From positions 992,001 to 1,056,000 of the forward strand of contig OY970326.1 of NCBI GenBank assembly GCA_963717155.1: a stretch of 64,000 nucleotides of DNA, read 5' to 3'. A program made the position numbers and the translations under genes. Shown piece after piece: positions 32,199 through 41,199 of the stretch. The stretch's first letter is position 1. Every line of letters starts with the position of its first letter. Source of the stretch: G963717155 sp963717155 (GTDB taxonomy: Bacteria > Actinomycetota > Thermoleophilia > Gaiellales > JALYLC01). The notes beneath the pieces are model-generated. The model was given only the letters and a program-made list of their open reading frames with translations. It had not been told where the DNA came from and searched no databases.

Positions 32199-33067
32199 CA
32201 CTCGCGCACTCCCCACCAGGCCGGTCCGACGTTCCCCGAGAGCGGGCCACCGGCGACCAGCGTGCCGTCGGCGGCGATCTCGAGCGGGAGCTGCGGCAGT
32301 GCGCGCGCGGCCGGGCCGAAGATGGGCCTCGCGGCCTCCGCGACGTCGAACGTGGAGTAGTGGCACGGGCAGACGAGGGCGGGCCGCGCCGATGTCGGCT
32401 CCGACAACGGATAGCGGAAGAGCGCGATCGCACACCCTGCGTGCGTACAGACCTTCGAGAACGCGAGGATCCCGTCCGGCGCCCAGCCGTGTCGGCTTGG
32501 CGGCAGGCGCAGCTGGTCGGGTGAGATGCGCACGACCACGATCGGCGATCCCAGCTCGCGTGGATCGGCTCCCTCCGGGAACGCGGTCAGAAACGCGCCC
32601 AGCGCGATGTCTGCGGCGCGCAGCGCACGACCCTCGCTGTCGACGAGACGCCGTCCGCGCCGCCATGGCGACCCGTCGAGCCGATCGTCGACGCCCGACC
32701 CGAGGGAGGCGAGGGGTATCGCGAGCGCCGCCGCGAGCGCGGTCGCGGCGGCTCCGCCTGCCGCGAGCAGCAGCCTCCGTCGGGGCAGGCGGGGCTCGTC
32801 GACGGTGATCGCGGCTGCCGCCGCCTCGACCACGGGTTCCGGTGCGGGCTGCGGTGTCCGCTCCTCGACTGCCTCGATCTGCGGGACGAGACGACGCGAT
32901 GCGAGCACGAGCGCGCACGCGAGCAACCCGAAGCAGGCGCCGAGCGTCGCCCCGAGCAACGCGTTCGAATCCGTTGCCAGGTACGCGACCACGAAGAGGA
33001 CGGCGGCGAGGGCGGCGCCGCCGAGGAACACGGACACGAGCAGGACTGCGCGCGCGCCGGTGCTCAT
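32198..33067 (-). CDS. qcrA: Rieske iron-sulfur subunit of the bc1 complex (QcrA)
   Basis: The 289-residue protein has transmembrane helices at about 8-30 and 38-56 and a third near 105-125 (LLLAAGGAAATALAAALAI), like actinobacterial QcrA with three helices. The Rieske domain has CTHAGC near residue 207 and CPCHYSTFD near 233, supplying two Cys and two His for the [2Fe-2S] cluster. The ATG overlaps the qcrC stop as ATGA. Confidence 0.93.
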   Translation of the reverse strand: MSTGARAVLLVSVFLGGAALAAVLFVVAYLATDSNALLGATLGACFGLLACALVLASRRLVPQIEAVEERTPQPAPEPVVEAAAAAITVDEPRLPRRRLLLAAGGAAATALAAALAIPLASLGSGVDDRLDGSPWRRGRRLVDSEGRALRAADIALGAFLTAFPEGADPRELGSPIVVVRISPDQLRLPPSRHGWAPDGILAFSKVCTHAGCAIALFRYPLSEPTSARPALVCPCHYSTFDVAEAARPIFGPAARALPQLPLEIAADGTLVAGGPLSGNVGPAWWGVRE

Positions 33068-33804
33068 GTCGTCGTCCGCTCCCCGATCACACGCGCCACG
33101 AGCAGCAGCCCGAGACCGGCCACGAGCCATGCCACGAGGCCTTCGGGAATCGGGCCGATGTTGCCGAGCCCCCAGCCGCCCTCGTTCGCAGGGTGCCGCG
33201 TCCACCGCACGTAGCGCACGATCGAGTCGAGCGTCCTGCCGTCGATCTCGCTCTTCGAGAACGGAGGCATCAGGTACGGGCCGATGCGGACGGCCTCCAC
33301 GATCTGCGTCGCGGTCGCCGCAGTGAGCGACGGCGCTACCCCGCCCGTGACCGTGCCGCCGCGCGCGAGCGACTGGTGACATCCCGCGCAGTTGAGCGTG
33401 TACGCCCGGAATCCGGCTGCGAGATCTCCCGCCGCGACGTCCACCTTCGGCACTCCCGGCCCGCCGAGAGAGCCGATGTATGCGACGAGCGCGTGCAGGT
33501 CGCTCCCGCCGTAGCGCGGCGAGCTGCGCTCGGGTTCGTCTCGCGGGGATGCGAGCGGCATGCGGCCCGTCGACAGCTCGAAGTCGGCCGCCTCGGCGCC
33601 CACGCCGATCAGCGAGGGTCCCTTGCCCGACACCCCCTGCGCGGCGAGACCGTGGCAGCTCGAGCAGCCTTCGAGGTACAGCGCTCGGCCCTGCGTCGAC
33701 GGATTCTCTGCCGCCCGTGCGCCTCCGGTCGTCGCGACGGCAGCGAGCACCACGCCCAGCGCGAGCCATGCGACGAGTGCGGCGACCGACGAGCTACGCC
33801 GCAC
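33064..33804 (-). CDS. qcrC: Dihaem cytochrome c subunit (QcrC)
   Basis: The 246-residue protein has a signal-anchor N-terminus and two c-type haem sites, CSSCH at 47-51 and CAGCH at 139-143. A C-terminal membrane helix (GLVAWLVAGLGLLLVARVI) follows. This is the actinobacterial QcrC layout, where the dihaem subunit passes electrons directly to CuA of the oxidase without a soluble cytochrome c. No separate cytochrome c gene is in the operon, which supports a supercomplex. GTG start overlaps the upstream membrane-protein gene by 11 nt. Confidence 0.92.
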   Translation of the reverse strand: MRRSSSVAALVAWLALGVVLAAVATTGGARAAENPSTQGRALYLEGCSSCHGLAAQGVSGKGPSLIGVGAEAADFELSTGRMPLASPRDEPERSSPRYGGSDLHALVAYIGSLGGPGVPKVDVAAGDLAAGFRAYTLNCAGCHQSLARGGTVTGGVAPSLTAATATQIVEAVRIGPYLMPPFSKSEIDGRTLDSIVRYVRWTRHPANEGGWGLGNIGPIPEGLVAWLVAGLGLLLVARVIGERTTT

Positions 33805-34198
33805 GCGACTCCTCCTCGAGCATCCAGCGCCATGCCGCGGCCAGCGAGGCCGCCCCGATCGGCAGCGATCCGATCACCATGACGACGCCGAGGTCGCCCC
33901 GGCCGCTCGAGAGGAACCAGGCGGCGACGAGGTCCATCGGCGGCATGGCCGCGAACAGGTAGAGGAATCGGATCGCAGGATCGACGTCCCGCAGGCCCTG
34001 GCACAACGCGACGGCGCCGAGCACCAGGACCACGCCGCCGGGATAGGTCCCCGCCAGTGGGCCGACGTGCGACGCGACCACGCCGGCCGTGTACAGCAGC
34101 AGAGCACACAGCCACGACAGCCGGGGAATCCGGAGCAGCCATGCCGCAAGCGGCCCGAGCGCAGTTGCGATCGCCATCTGGGCGGCGAAGAGGCTCAC
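33794..34198 (-). CDS. Small membrane protein of the oxidase operon (unknown)
   Basis: The 134-residue protein has about four transmembrane helices (including MAIATALGPLAAWLL, LCALLLYTAGVVASHV and VVLVLGAVALCQGL) and an acidic end EEES. I recognise no family; it is too short for oxidase subunit III. Start GTG overlaps the upstream stop (GTGA). Its position between coxA and qcrC suggests a structural or assembly part of the respiratory complex. Confidence 0.75.
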   Translation of the reverse strand: MSLFAAQMAIATALGPLAAWLLRIPRLSWLCALLLYTAGVVASHVGPLAGTYPGGVVLVLGAVALCQGLRDVDPAIRFLYLFAAMPPMDLVAAWFLSSGRGDLGVVMVIGSLPIGAASLAAAWRWMLEEESRAA

Positions 34199-34542
34199 GC
34201 CGACGCGCTCCGCCGTAGCCGTCGATCTCGGAGAACACCTACCAGCCCGGCGACGAGGACGCCGACGCCGACCAGCAGGAGCCACGCTCCGACCGCGACG
34301 CCGAGGAGGATCAGGAGCACCCCGACGGTCGCGACCAGCGTCGTGACGCTCTCGTCGGAGATCTGGCGCTCCGCTTCCTCTGGCGCGGCTGCCGACAGGC
34401 CGATGAGCAACCCCGTCACCACGGCGGCGCCGGCCAGGAGACCCCAGGTCAGGAACATGTGGGGCGCCCAGGCGAACAGCGTCGCCGCCGTGACGAGCAG
34501 GAAGCCGTCGAGGACGCACAGGACCGGCACCGGCGATCTCAC
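34195..34542 (-). CDS. Small membrane protein of the oxidase operon (unknown)
   Basis: The 115-residue product has two N-terminal helices (VLCVLDGFLLVTAATLFAW, then MFLTWGLLAGAAVVTGLLIGL) and, after a charged EEAERQISDES loop, a long hydrophobic hairpin and a basic end. It might play the part of actinobacterial CtaF/subunit IV, but sequence similarity is not evident to me. It starts with GTG inside the coxA stop (GTGA). Confidence 0.7.
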   Translation of the reverse strand: MRSPVPVLCVLDGFLLVTAATLFAWAPHMFLTWGLLAGAAVVTGLLIGLSAAAPEEAERQISDESVTTLVATVGVLLILLGVAVGAWLLLVGVGVLVAGLVGVLRDRRLRRSASA

Positions 34543-36137
34543 GAGGACGGCTCCCTGAGATCGAGAAGAGGCGCGAACGAGCGGATCTGCGGCAAGCTCG
34601 CGAAGTTGTGTCGAGGTGGCGGCGACGTCGTCCACCACTCGAGGGTCTGGCCGTCCCACGGGTCGTTGCCGGCGACGACGGGCCGCCGCAGTGAGATCGC
34701 GACGTTCGCGATGAACACGGCGACTGACGCGGCGATCAGGAACGACCCGATCGTCGACGCGGTGTTCAGGCCGGTGAAGCCGTCGGACGCGCCGTACGTC
34801 GCGATGCGTCGCGGCATCCCCTCGTAGCCGAGAATGAACATCGGAAAGAACGTGAGGTTCACGCCGATCGTCATCAACGCGAACTGCAGCCGTCCGTAGC
34901 TCTCGCGCAGGAGGGCGCCGGTCGCCTTCGGGAACCAGTAGTACACGCCGGCGAAGAAGCCGAAGAGGCTGCCCGCGACGAGCGTGTAGTGGAAGTGCGC
35001 GATGACGAAGTAGCTGTCGGTGAACTGGTAGTCGAGCGTCGGCGAGGCAAGGATCGTCCCCGTGACGCCGCCGACGGCGAACTGGACGATGAAGCCGAGC
35101 GCGAACAGCATCGGCACCGTGAGCCGGATGTTGCCCCGCCACATCGTCGCGAGCAGATCGAGGTACTCGATGCCGGCGGGTATCACGAGCAGCGTCGACG
35201 TGAGCGCGAAGTACTCGTTCGGCATCTGCGCGGTCGCGAACATGTGGTGAGCCCACACGCTCATGGACAGCGCGCTGAACCCCAGGAGCGCGAGCACGAA
35301 CGCGCGATATCCGAAGAACCGCTGGCGTGACGACGTCGCCACCACCTCCGCCACCGCTCCGACGAACGGGAAGAACATGACGTAGACCGCGGGGTGGCCG
35401 TAGAACCAGAAGAGGTTCTGGTAGGCGAGCGCGCCGTGCGGTCCGTCGAAGACCCGCCAGATGCCCTGTCGATCGAGCTCGAGCAGTGCCATCGTCACGA
35501 CCAGTACCGGGAACGACATCACGACCATCAGCGCCGACACGAACACCGACCACGTGAACACCGGGAGACGCAGCATGGTCATCCCCGGCGCCCGCAGCAA
35601 CAGGATCGTTCCGACGAGCGAGGCCGCGAGCGCGATCGCGCCGAGCGTCGCCGCGATGACCCCCATGATCCAGAAGTCCATTCCGACTCCCGGAGAGCCG
35701 GAGGACCCCGAGAGCGGGTAGTACGCCGTCCAACCGGCTCGCGCCGCACCCTGCGCGGTCAGCCATCCCAGCTGCATGATCAGGCCGCCACCCGTGATCA
35801 ACCACACGCCCGACAGCACGAGACGCGGCCAGGCGAGCTCGGCAGCGCCGACCTGCAACGGCACGAGGTAGACCCCGAGCGCGAGCGCGAACGGCGTGAC
35901 GACGAGGAACACCATGCCGCTCCCGTGCATCGTGAAGAGCTCGTTGTACGTCCCGGTCGAGACGACGTGCGCGCCGGGTCGCGCGAGCTGGGTCCGCATC
36001 GTCAGTGCGTACAGCCCGCTGATCACGAAGAAGACGAACGCCGAGGTCGTCGCGATCAGCGCGAGTCGCTTGTGGTCGGTGCTCGCCGCGATGGACAGCA
36101 CCCCCGCGCGTGCGGGCACCGCCGCGGCCGCGCTCAC
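34539..36137 (-). CDS. ctaD: Haem-copper oxidase subunit I, divergent
   Basis: The 532-residue, about 12-helix protein keeps all metal ligands: His71 (HGSGM), His248, His297/298 (HHMF), His381 and His383 (HFHYT), and the cross-linked Tyr252. It is therefore an oxygen reductase of the A type by overall pattern (WFYGHPAVY, LLATMW). It lacks the D-channel Glu (GHPAVY instead of GHPEVY), the Asn pair after WPRL, and the K-channel Thr/Lys (IPAGIEY instead of IPTGIKV, giving Ala321 and Glu324). GTG overlaps the coxB stop. No subunit III gene is seen. Confidence 0.92.
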   Translation of the reverse strand: MSAAAAVPARAGVLSIAASTDHKRLALIATTSAFVFFVISGLYALTMRTQLARPGAHVVSTGTYNELFTMHGSGMVFLVVTPFALALGVYLVPLQVGAAELAWPRLVLSGVWLITGGGLIMQLGWLTAQGAARAGWTAYYPLSGSSGSPGVGMDFWIMGVIAATLGAIALAASLVGTILLLRAPGMTMLRLPVFTWSVFVSALMVVMSFPVLVVTMALLELDRQGIWRVFDGPHGALAYQNLFWFYGHPAVYVMFFPFVGAVAEVVATSSRQRFFGYRAFVLALLGFSALSMSVWAHHMFATAQMPNEYFALTSTLLVIPAGIEYLDLLATMWRGNIRLTVPMLFALGFIVQFAVGGVTGTILASPTLDYQFTDSYFVIAHFHYTLVAGSLFGFFAGVYYWFPKATGALLRESYGRLQFALMTIGVNLTFFPMFILGYEGMPRRIATYGASDGFTGLNTASTIGSFLIAASVAVFIANVAISLRRPVVAGNDPWDGQTLEWWTTSPPPRHNFASLPQIRSFAPLLDLREPSS

Positions 36138-36763
36138 GCCGGCGTCTCCCGGGCATGCAGCCAGGCGAGAAACTGCGCGCGAGGACGCACGTCGACGACG
36201 AAGAGCATGTCTTGGTGCTGCAGTCCGCAGAACGTCGCGCAGCGACCGCTCCACGTGCCCGCGTGGTCGAAGCGCAGATCGAAGCGGGTGACGCGACCCC
36301 GGAACGCCTGGCGCTTGAACCGCTGCTCGGGGACCCAGAGGGAGTGGACGACGTCGCGCGACGTCAGCCGGATCTCCACCACCTCGCCCGCCGGAAGCAC
36401 GAGACGCGCCGGACGTCGGGGACCCGACGTGCTCGCAACGCTGGTGCCCGGGTACGCGAACGTCCACCCCCACTGGAAGCCGGTCGCATCGACGACGATG
36501 CCCGGCCGGTGCAGCGCATCGACGCTGCCCTCGGCCGAGAACGTCCGTGTCAGGAGCACCGCCGCGATGCCGGCCAGCACACACGCCACGGCGATCTCGA
36601 GGCGGGTGCTCTGCGACGGTCGCGGGCCGCGCCCTGCGCCGCCCCGGTAGCGGATGACCAGCACGATCACCGCGGTCAGCACGATCACCACGGCGACTGC
36701 CGCCACCGGTGCGTACAGCCGCCAGAAGAGGTGCTGGAACTCGCTACGTGGCGACGACGTCAT
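36134..36763 (-). CDS. ctaC: Cytochrome c oxidase subunit II (CuA)
   Basis: The 209-residue protein has two transmembrane helices (about 17-37 and 55-72) and a cupredoxin domain with TGFQWGWTFAYPG, SRDVVHSLWVPEQ and the CuA centre CATFCGLQHQDM (two Cys, His, Met near 175-186). It has no fused cytochrome c domain and no lipobox. First gene of the operon; a TTATGA box about 18 nt upstream of its ATG may be the -10. Confidence 0.93.
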   Translation of the reverse strand: MTSSPRSEFQHLFWRLYAPVAAVAVVIVLTAVIVLVIRYRGGAGRGPRPSQSTRLEIAVACVLAGIAAVLLTRTFSAEGSVDALHRPGIVVDATGFQWGWTFAYPGTSVASTSGPRRPARLVLPAGEVVEIRLTSRDVVHSLWVPEQRFKRQAFRGRVTRFDLRFDHAGTWSGRCATFCGLQHQDMLFVVDVRPRAQFLAWLHARETPA

Positions 36764-36846
36764 GGCGGCGAGTCGTCATAACCCGCCCTCGCCGAACGTA
36801 AACGCACGGCGCACGATGTTTGAGGCGACACCGTACGGGCAACACG

Positions 36847-37374
36847 GTGGCCGTGGCCCTACCCGACGGACTCGACGAGGCGCGCCATGTCGGGCTCGGG
36901 GGTCGCCGCGCCCACCCGCTGGTGCGGCGGGGACTGCTCCTCCTGCTTGCCATTCTGGTCGTGGCTGCGCTGTTCGACCGCTTCGGGCAGCATCCGACCA
37001 CGAGCAGGGCGGCCGCCGCGTTCGCGACGCTCGAGGTGCAGTCACCGCACACGTTGCGAGGCGGGCTGATCTTCCAGACCCGCCTGACGGTGCACGCACG
37101 CACGACCATCCGTCACCCGACGCTCGTGCTGCAGCACGGGTGGTTCGAGTCGATGAGCGTCAACTCCATCGTGCCCGACCCCGTGCAGCAGTCGACGGTC
37201 GACGGGAACGTGCGACTGGTGTACCCGACGCTTCTGGCGGGACACAGCGCGACGACCTGGATCTACTTTCAGGTCAACCCGACGAACATCGCTCGGCGCT
37301 CCGAGAACGTCGTGCTCGAAGGCGGGCGCGGGCAGCGGATCGTCGTCCACCGCTCCGTGGTGGTGCTCCCCTAG
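36847..37374 (+). CDS. Membrane-anchored protein of unknown function
   Basis: The 175-residue product has one transmembrane helix near residues 32-48 (LLLLLAILVVAALF) and an extracytoplasmic domain of beta character (LTVHARTTIRHPTLVLQ, WIYFQVNPTNIARRS). No family recognised. Starts at GTG 36847 (VAVALPDG); a TTG 27 nt upstream is possible. It is divergent from the oxidase operon and its stop overlaps the DUF421 gene (TAGTG). Confidence 0.65.
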   Translation: MAVALPDGLDEARHVGLGGRRAHPLVRRGLLLLLAILVVAALFDRFGQHPTTSRAAAAFATLEVQSPHTLRGGLIFQTRLTVHARTTIRHPTLVLQHGWFESMSVNSIVPDPVQQSTVDGNVRLVYPTLLAGHSATTWIYFQVNPTNIARRSENVVLEGGRGQRIVVHRSVVVLP

Positions 37375-37814
37375 TGGATCTCGTGATTCGCACGGTGGTC
37401 GTGATCACCCTCGTGTTCGGCCTCACCCGGATCGTCGGACGCCGCGAGCTGAGCAGCCTCGAGCCGTTCGACGTCATCCTCCTCGTCGTCGTGGGCGATC
37501 TCGTCCAGCAGGGCATCACCCAGAGCGACGACTCGGTCACGGGCGCAACCATCGTTCTCGCAACGGTCGGTCTCCTGGTCGTCGGCCTCTCGTACCTGAG
37601 CTTCCGGGTGCCGAGGCTGCGCCCGTTGCTCGACGGCGAGCCGATCGTGCTCGTGGTCGATGGCAAGCCGATCGAGCGGAACCTGCGCCGTGAGCGGATC
37701 ACGATCGACGACCTGCTCGCAGAGGCGCGCACACAACAGATCTCATCGCTTGCCGACGTACGCTTCGCCGTGCTCGAGACGAGCGGGCAGATCAGCTTTC
37801 TTCCGCATGGTTGA
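37374..37814 (+). CDS. DUF421 (YetF/YcaP) family membrane protein
   Basis: The 146-residue protein shows the family core: FGLTRIVGRRELSSLEPFDV, ILLVVVGDLVQQGITQSD, a second membrane segment (ATIVLATVGLLVVGLSYLS), then LDGEPIVLVVDGKPI and FAVLETSGQISFLP at the end. Typical members have about 200 residues and three helices, so this one is short at the N-terminus. It is coupled to the preceding gene by a 1-nt overlap. Confidence 0.85.
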   Translation: MDLVIRTVVVITLVFGLTRIVGRRELSSLEPFDVILLVVVGDLVQQGITQSDDSVTGATIVLATVGLLVVGLSYLSFRVPRLRPLLDGEPIVLVVDGKPIERNLRRERITIDDLLAEARTQQISSLADVRFAVLETSGQISFLPHG

Positions 37815-37916
37815 CACGCGGGAACCGCAGGTTTCGACGCGCGAACCGCCGGGAATGAGGCCGCCACGAGCAGGGGCCGGCGGTAGTGGCGCCCGCGTGG
37901 CGAGCAAACCGCTCCA

Positions 37917-37955
37917 AGGGCCGACACCGAGGGCTTTGCGGCCGCCGTCGGCCCT
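37917..37955. terminator. Intergenic hairpin upstream of the formate dehydrogenase
   Basis: AGGGCCGAC and GTCGGCCCT are perfect 9-bp arms around a 21-nt spacer, in the 199-bp gap between the DUF421 gene and fdhA. It can end the upstream transcript. A second pair, GAGCAGGGGCC (37868-37878) and GGCCCTGCTC, could form an alternative fold. Confidence 0.45.
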
Positions 37956-37979
37956 GCTCGTCACGTTCGATCGACGGGT

Positions 37980-38006
37980 TTGACCTCAACGCGCAGGGGG
38001 TATCGG
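37980..38006 (+). promoter_or_regulatory. Candidate promoter of the formate dehydrogenase operon
   Basis: TTGACC and TATCGG are separated by 15 bp, shorter than ideal. The -10 ends 7 nt before the ATG, which would make the transcript leaderless. Confidence 0.4.
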
Positions 38007-38013
38007 GCCACCC

Positions 38014-41000
38014 ATGCGACCCTCCGACCTGATCCGCCGCTGGCCGCTCACCCGCCAGCCCCAGCTCGATCCACTGGGCGTTGCAGCCGCGGCACAGTCG
38101 CCGCGCTCCGCGGGACTGCGTCCCCGGATCCACGACGCCGAGGTGACCAGATCGGTGTGCCCGTACTGCGCGGTCGGCTGCGGCCAGCTCGTCTACAGCA
38201 AGCACGGGAAGATCATCCAGATCGAGGGCGATCCCGACAGCCCGATCTCGCGCGGACGCCTGTGCCCGAAGGGCTCCGCATCGAAGAGCCTCGTCACCGG
38301 GCCTCTCCGCGAGTACCGCGTGAAGTACCGGCGCCCGTACGGTCGCGACTGGGAGGAACTTCCACTCGACCGGGCGATGGAGATGATCGCCGACCGGGTC
38401 ATCGAGGCACGCGACGAGGGCTGGGAGGAGTTCGACGACGACGGCAATCGCCTGCGCCGGACGATGGGGGTCGCGAACCTCGGCGGCGCCACGCTCGACA
38501 ACGAGGAGAACTACCTCATCAAGAAGCTGATGACGGCGCTGGGGGTCGTCCAGGTCGAGAACCAGGCACGGATATGACACTCCGCTACCGTCCCCGGTCT
38601 GGGGACGTCGTTCGGTCGCGGAGGGGCGACCACGTTCCAGCAGGACATGCAGAACGCAGACTGCATCCTGATCATGGGCTCGAACATGGCCGAGGCGCAC
38701 CCGGTCGGCTTCCAGTGGGTCGTCGAGGCGCGCGAGCGCGGCGCGAAGGTCATCCACGCCGATCCGCGCTTCTCGCGGACCAGTGCGCTTGCCACGAGCT
38801 ATGTGCGCCTCCGGGCCGGAAGCGACATCGCGTTCCTCGGCGGCATCATCAGGTTCATCCTCGAGCATGGGCGCGACTTCCGCGAGTACGTGACGGCGTA
38901 CACGAACGCTCCCGTCATCATCTCCGAGGACTTCCGGGACACCGACGATCTCGATGGCTTCTTCTCGGGCTGGAAGGAGGGTGGCGGGTACGACACGACC
39001 TCGTGGCAGTACGACGGCATGGAGGTGCACTCGTCGGGCGGTGAGCGAGAGCTCGGCGCGACGGTCGGCGAGCAGGCGGGTCACGGGGGCCAGGGCGCGA
39101 CGTTGAAGGAGGGCGAGCCGCCCAGGGAGGACGCGACGCTGCAGCACCCGCGCTGCGTCTACCAGCTCCTGAAGAAGCACTATCGACGCTATACCCCCGA
39201 GCTGGTCGAGGAGGTCTGCGGCGTGCCGCGCGCGCAGTTCCTCGAGGTCTGCGAGGCGCTCTGCGCGAACTCCGGCCGCGAGCGGACGTCGGCGATCGTC
39301 TACTCCGTCGGCTGGACGCAGCACACCGTCGGGGTCCAGTACATCCGTGCGGCCGCGATCATCCAGCTTCTGCTCGGCAACATGGGCAGGCCGGGAGGCG
39401 GAGTGCTGGCGCTCCGGGGCCACGCATCGATCCAGGGCTCGACGGACATCCCGACGCTGTACAACATCCTGCCCGGCTACATCCCCATGCCCCACGCGAA
39501 GCCGCACGCGAGTCTCGCTCGCTTCATCGAGCTGACCGAGTCGCCGGCCGGCTTCTGGGGACACATCGGGGCGTACACCGTCAGTCTGCTCAAGGCGTAC
39601 TGGGGCGTCTCGGCCACCGCCGAGAACGAGTTCCGATTCAACTACCTGCCCAGGATCAGCGGCGACCACAACACCTACCAGACGGCGCTCGACATGCTCG
39701 ACGGCAAGGTGCCCGGCTTCATCGTCGTCGGCGAGAACCCGGTGGTCGGGTCGGCGAACGGGTCGCTGCAGCGGCGAGCGCTTGCGAGGGCGAAGTGGCT
39801 GGTCGTCCGCGACCTCGTCGAGATCGAGACGGCATCGTTCTGGCGCGACTCGCCCGAGATCGAGTCGGGAGACCTGGTCACCGACGAGATCGGGACGGAG
39901 GTCTTCTTCCTGCCGGCAGCCTCGCACGTCGAGAAGGAGGGGTCGTTCACCAACACGCAGCGGCTGCTCCAGTGGCGCCACAAGGCCGTCGAGCCGCCCG
40001 GCGACTGCCGCTCGGACCTCTGGTTCTACTTCCACCTCGGCCGGATCATCCGCGACAAGCTCGCCTCACGGGGCCGCGACGACGACCGTGACCGGCCGGT
40101 GCTCGATCTGGCATGGGACTACCCGGTGAGCGGGCCGCTCGACGAGCCGTCAGCAGAGGCCGTCCTGCGTGAGATCAACGGCTGGGGTCCTGACGGCCGG
40201 GCGCTGTCGGCCTACACCGAGCTGAAGGACGATGGCTCGACGACCTGCGGCTGCTGGATCTACTGCGGCTGCTACGCGGACGAGACGAACCAGGTCGCGA
40301 GGCGCAAGAGCAGGCTCGAGCAGAGCTGGGTCGCATCCGAGTGGGGCTGGGCGTGGCCCGCGAACCGGCGGATCCTCTACAACCGGGCCTCCGCCGACCC
40401 GGACGGGCGGCCGTGGTCCGAGCGCAAGCGCTACGTCTGGTGGGACACGGAGCACGAACGCTGGACGGGCGAGGACGTGCCCGACTTCCAGCCCGAGAAG
40501 CGGCCGGACTACGTGCCTCCCGATGGCGCGAAGGCCGAGGATCAGATCGCCGGGTCTCACCCGTTCATCATGCAGGCCGACGGCAGAGGCTGGTTGTTCG
40601 CCCCGGCCGGGCTCGTCGACGGCCCGCTGCCGACGCACTACGAGCCGCACGAGTCGCTCTTCGCGAACCCGCTGTACGCGCAATCGGCCAATCCGGTGCG
40701 GCAGCAGTTCCCTCGCCGGCACAACCGCTACAACCCGAGCAACGGCGAACCCGGCTCGGGCGAGTACCCCTACGTGTTCACGACCTATCGCCTGACCGAG
40801 CACCACACGGCCGGGGGGATGAGCCGCACGCTCGCCTACCTCGCGGAGCTGCAGCCGGAGATGTTCTGCGAGGTCAGTCCGGAGCTCGCCGCCGAGCGCG
40901 GGCTCGAGCACGGGGGCTGGGCGACGATCTCGACGCGCCGCGCTGCGATCGAGGCGCGCGTCATGGTCAGCGAGCGCATGCGCCCGCTCGTGGTGCAGGG

Positions 41001-41199
41001 CAGGACGGTGCACCAGATCGGCCTTCCCTATCACTGGGGCGAGCGGGGGTTGACGACCGGCGACTCCGCCAACGATCTCCTGTCGATCGTGCTCGATCCC
41101 AACGTTCACATCCAGGAGAGCAAGGTCGCAACGTGCGACATCCGCCCGGGACGTCGGCCGCGCCGGCGCGCCTCCGGGCCCGACGAGCAGGAGGCCTGA
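38014..41199 (+). CDS. fdhA: Formate dehydrogenase catalytic subunit, selenoprotein (in-frame UGA = Sec188)
   Basis: The 1061-residue Mo/W-bis-MGD enzyme oxidises formate to CO2. An N-terminal [4Fe-4S] site is formed by CPYCAVGC (Cys49, 52, 56) and LCPKG (Cys84). The TGA at 38575-38577 falls in ENQARI-U-HSATV, the exact place of selenocysteine in FdnG/FdoG enzymes, and the frame continues unbroken to 41199 with the TFGRGG and molybdopterin-binding parts (MGSNMAEAHPVGFQW, VVGENPVVGSANGS). A SECIS hairpin follows. No typical Tat signal is visible (only an RRW), so the active site may face the cytoplasm. Decoding needs SelA/B/C/D, not found in the window. Confidence 0.96.
38589..38607 (+). promoter_or_regulatory. 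SECIS element for selenocysteine insertion
   Basis: Eleven nt after the UGA, CGTCCCC and GGGGACG form a 7-bp stem with loop GGTCT. The loop matches the GGUCU apical loop recognised by SelB in E. coli fdhF. Distance and loop are those of bacterial SECIS elements. Confidence 0.9.

Noticed and set aside
38575..38577. TGA as a true stop making fdhA a pseudogene or two genes
   Set aside because: Homology continues in the same frame, the codon is at the known Sec site, and a SECIS hairpin follows at the right distance.
37792..40035. Long minus-strand frame opposite the formate dehydrogenase
   Set aside because: Shadow of fdhA third-codon bias; no motifs, and it would run through the SECIS and the strong selenoprotein frame.
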